NCBI GenBank assembly: GCA_030634585.1
Contig: DAOWAM010000029.1
Location: forward strand, 1-6,705
From: a bacterium
Lineage (GTDB): Bacteria > Patescibacteriota > Patescibacteriia > UBA2591 > DAOWAM01
Length of the DNA stretch: 6,705 nucleotides
Direction: 5' to 3'
Positions 5,365 to 6,705 of this stretch are shown in pieces; within the stretch, counting starts at the first letter, position 1, and each line of letters starts with the position of its first letter. A program made the translations under genes and the position numbers. The notes under the pieces were generated by a model. That model worked only from the letters and a program-made list of their open reading frames with translations. It searched no databases and was not told where the DNA came from.

Positions 5365-5382
5365 TACCACAGATAACCTATT
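5341..5382. promoter_or_regulatory. 42-bp inverted-repeat operator centred on the -10 box
   Basis: The 18-bp arms 5341-5358 and 5365-5382 are complementary except for one C/A position. The outer 11 bp (AATAGGTTATC / GATAACCTATT) and inner 6 bp (GTGGTA / TACCAC) are perfect. The 6-bp centre is the TATAAT itself. A bound repressor would cover both core promoter elements. The adjacent XRE regulator is the obvious candidate to bind here, which would make the operon autoregulated. Confidence 0.85.
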
Positions 5383-5406
5383 TATTAATTAATTAAATAT
5401 AAAAGT

Positions 5407-5784
5407 ATGAAAAACAACTTAAAAAAGTTTTGTAAAAAATTAAAAGAACTAAGAATTGCCAAAAAATTAAGCTTAAGGGAGATTTGTAAATTAGTTGATT
5501 ATGACGCAAGTAATTGGAGTAAAGTTGAGCGAGGGATTATCTCTCCGCCGGCCGATAAAAAGATTTTAGCCAAATGGGCAAAAGCTCTTGGTCTCAAACA
5601 ACGTGACAGGGACTATGAAGAGTTTATTGATAGCGCGCAAGTAGCGCAAGGGATCATCCCCGAAGATATTTTGTCCAAGAAAGACGCATTTAAATATTTG
5701 CCCGCATTTTTTAGAACTCTTCGTAATGAAAAACCAACAAAAGAAGAAATTGATCGATTGGTAGAATTAGTTAGAAACGCTTAA
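5407..5784 (+). CDS. XRE-family transcriptional regulator (ImmR-like repressor)
   Basis: A 125-residue cytoplasmic DNA-binding protein. Residues 8-64 form a Cro/C1-type helix-turn-helix: KLKELRIAKKLSLREICKLV then DYDASNWSKVERG, where the SNWSKVERG stretch is the usual recognition-helix-plus-ERG pattern of XRE proteins. The rest (65-125) is a short helical region, likely for dimerisation or for contact with a partner. Immediately upstream is a consensus promoter whose core lies inside a 42-bp inverted repeat, so autorepression is very likely. The ImmA/IrrE-type peptidase gene starts 4 nt after its stop, giving a two-gene operon. In ICEBs1 the equivalent pair is ImmR and ImmA, where the peptidase cuts the repressor to induce the element; XRE-COG2856 pairs are also proposed as toxin-antitoxin modules. 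The ATG at 5407 has no clear Shine-Dalgarno sequence. Confidence 0.88.
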   Translation: MKNNLKKFCKKLKELRIAKKLSLREICKLVDYDASNWSKVERGIISPPADKKILAKWAKALGLKQRDRDYEEFIDSAQVAQGIIPEDILSKKDAFKYLPAFFRTLRNEKPTKEEIDRLVELVRNA

Positions 5785-5788
5785 ACTT

Positions 5789-6395
5789 ATGGATTATTCA
5801 AAAATCAATATCCCTTATATCAAAGATACAATTATTGAATTAAAGGCCAAAAGATTCCGTGAAAAATATTGGGATAATCGTTTGCCAATAAATATTGAAA
5901 AGATTATTGAGATATCTTTAAGAATTTATCTTGTACCTACTGCCGATCTTGAAAAAAAAGTGCAATATAAATACATTCATTACTGCTAATTGGAAATCGA
6001 TATATATTGATAAGGATTTATTTTTAGATGAGAGAAGGCAAAGTCGTTTACGTTTTTCACTGGCTCATGAAATTGGTCATTATATTTTACATAAATCTTT
6101 TTATTCTGCTTTTAAAATAGATTCACTAAAAACGTATTATGATTTTGTTGAATTAATGTCTTCTAAACAATATTATTATTTAGAATCACAAGCGAATAGG
6201 TTTGCTTCATATTTATTAATTCCACGAGAATTATTAAAAAAAGAATTGAGTAAAGAGCTTAAAAAAGTAGATAAAAACAATTTTGATAAAGAACTGTTGA
6301 AGTCTTATATAGCCAATCCTATATCTAAGAAGTTTGGTGTTTCACAAGAAGCAATGAAAATAAGTCTAAATGAATTTAACTTTGATATTAATTAA
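5789..6395 (+). pseudogene. ImmA/IrrE-family metallopeptidase split by a +1 frameshift at an A8 tract
   Basis: Two frames together make one protein. Frame one (ATG 5789 to TAA 5989) gives the N-terminal helical part, and a frame shifted by +1 carries the catalytic domain to TAA 6395. Removing one A from the A8 run (5952-5959) joins them as a 201-residue protein of normal family length, with NTFITANWKSIYID reading on smoothly. The zinc motif is HEIGHYILH, H93-E94-x-x-H97 in the joined numbering, and E132 in ESQANRFASYLLIP is the expected third ligand. The family (COG2856, PF06114) cleaves regulators such as ImmR or DdrO. It lies 4 nt after the XRE gene with no separate promoter, so it is probably co-transcribed. 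The break may be a true mutation, a homopolymer sequencing error, or a slippage site that lets some full-length protein be made. A restart at TTG 5931 would lose about 48 residues. It is more AT-rich than the helicase gene. Confidence 0.82.
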
Positions 6396-6429
6396 GACAC
6401 CTGGTTCCTTTCTCAAAGAAATCTATTTA

Positions 6430-6456
6430 AACTATTGGTGCTGAACACCAATAGTT
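6430..6456. repeat. Intergenic hairpin after the ImmA-like gene
   Basis: AACTATTGGTG (6430-6440) and CACCAATAGTT (6446-6456) form a perfect 11-bp stem with loop CTGAA. No T run follows. It shares its tip with the hairpin at 3437-3457, with TATT and AATA added to the two arms. It shares its base, AACTAT...ATAGTT, with the hairpins at 1113 and 5228. Confidence 0.75.
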
Positions 6457-6470
6457 AGATATTCAAAGCA

Positions 6471-6482
6471 AAATAGGGGAGT
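6471..6482 (+). repeat. AAATAGGGGAGT element, copy 2
   Basis: Identical to 5279-5290. Its GGGGAGT (6476-6482) can also pair with ACTCCCC (6533-6539), enclosing the terminator at 6492-6524 in a larger stem-loop. With copy 1 it brackets the XRE-ImmA module. Confidence 0.55.
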
Positions 6483-6491
6483 GGTATGAGT

Positions 6492-6524
6492 AAAAACAGA
6501 TTAGCGCGAATAATCTGTTTTTTT
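6492..6524. terminator. Bidirectional intrinsic terminator
   Basis: AAAAACAGATTA (6492-6503) and TAATCTGTTTTT (6511-6522) form a perfect 12-bp stem around GCGCGAA, with a T7 run on the + side and an A run that becomes a U run on the - strand. It would end the XRE-ImmA transcript and also any gene entering from the right on the - strand. A wider stem, GGGGAGT with ACTCCCC, surrounds it. Confidence 0.75.
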
Positions 6525-6548
6525 GTTTTGTTACTCCCCCAAAGAAAA

Positions 6549-6704
6549 TCAAAAATAAAAAATAGAAAAAATACCCCCTTCTCCGTTTTTAACCAGATTG
6601 GCCATCGCAAGGGGGGAGTAGAGCCAAACCCCAAAAATAGTCTTAATCACACGTCGCACAATATACCTTTTACGACGTCTGAATAGCTTTGTTCGGGGAA
6701 GTGG
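6549..6704 (-). CDS. Possible C-terminal end of a small basic/membrane protein (partial)
   Basis: On the - strand an open frame enters from the right edge and stops at a TGA (6551-6549), giving 51 residues. They are Arg/Lys-rich (LFRRRKRYIVRRVIK) and then hydrophobic (TIFGVWLYSPLAMANLV), ending in GGIFSIFYF. A basic stretch before a hydrophobic one suits a small membrane protein. The stop lies about 25 nt before the bidirectional terminator at 6492-6524, as expected for a gene convergent with the ImmA-like gene. Against it, the region also has GC-rich inverted repeats (CCCCCTT 6574-6580 with AAGGGGG 6609-6615; ACGTCG 6651-6656 with CGACGT 6673-6678), so it may be a structured non-coding segment. 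I do not recognise the family. Confidence 0.3.
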   Translation of the reverse strand, partial: PLPRTKLFRRRKRYIVRRVIKTIFGVWLYSPLAMANLVKNGEGGIFSIFYF

Positions 6705-6705
6705 T

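Larger units (their letters stand above)
5136..5406. other. 271-bp intergenic region between helicase and XRE genes
   Basis: No coding frame is supported here. In order it holds an unstructured stretch (5136-5220), the hairpin repeat (5228-5254), an AAATAGGGGAGT element (5279-5290), a short inverted repeat with arms TCTAAC and GTTAGA (5294-5308), a perfect DnaA-box match (5319-5327), and the promoter/operator of the XRE gene (5336-5382). No T-run terminator follows the helicase stop. Confidence 0.7.

Noticed and set aside
2984..5382. Replication origin suggested by TTATCCAC sites and AT-rich DNA
   Set aside because: There is only one perfect and one near DnaA box, 2.3 kb apart, with no cluster, no dnaA/dnaN neighbour and no clear iteron array.
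3328..6456. CRISPR array from the repeated palindromic hairpins
   Set aside because: The copies are widely separated by genes, differ in sequence, and lack regular spacers. No cas gene is present.
6486..6686. A 66-codon + strand frame starting ATGAGTAAAAAC
   Set aside because: It runs straight through the 12-bp terminator hairpin and its T7 run, has low-complexity Lys/Asn-rich sequence, and overlaps a more protein-like frame on the other strand.

Overview
This is an AT-rich bacterial window. Its coding style is compact: TGA and TAA are both used as stops, twice as a TGATAA tandem, and genes are short and separated by hairpin-rich gaps. Two genes have a strong Shine-Dalgarno (SD) sequence (the GTG-started HExxH gene and the ClpP-like gene). 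The TauE/SafE, helicase and XRE genes have none that can be seen. Together with a Pif1-type helicase carrying a C-terminal HTH, this suggests a small-genome lineage such as Patescibacteria/CPR. That placement is an inference with no phylogenetic marker behind it. TGA used as a stop argues against the lineages that recode it as glycine.

Left part (1-2977). The 3' end of an unidentified + strand gene converges on a - strand gene for a putative HExxH zinc metallopeptidase, with a bidirectional terminator between them. That gene is divergent from a gene for a membrane-anchored ClpP-fold protein that keeps the nucleophilic serine position but has lost the catalytic His and probably the Asp. Both divergent genes have recognisable promoters. 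A TauE/SafE-family permease gene follows a strong terminator.

Middle (2978-3473). This 0.5 kb gap has no protein gene but is full of structure. It holds a good sigma70 promoter driving what looks like a ~125-nt structured RNA with its own terminator, then a second terminator hairpin, a 13-bp stem-loop with a U tract, and several palindromes.

Right part (3474-6705). A Pif1/RecD-like SF1 helicase gene is flanked by two copies of an identical 25-nt hairpin repeat. Then comes a repressor module: an XRE regulator gene whose consensus promoter is buried in a 42-bp near-perfect inverted repeat with the -10 box exactly at its centre, followed 4 nt later by an ImmA/IrrE-type metallopeptidase gene. 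The latter is split by a one-base frameshift at an A8 tract. This order matches repressor/anti-repressor (ImmR/ImmA-like) and XRE-COG2856 modules of mobile elements and toxin-antitoxin loci. The window ends with a bidirectional terminator and a possible - strand gene running in from the right.

The most unusual features are the ClpP-like pseudoenzyme, the uncharacterised ncRNA, the operator centred on the -10 box, the A8 frameshift, and a family of intergenic hairpins with related arms, one pair of which differs by a matched 4-bp change on both sides of the stem.
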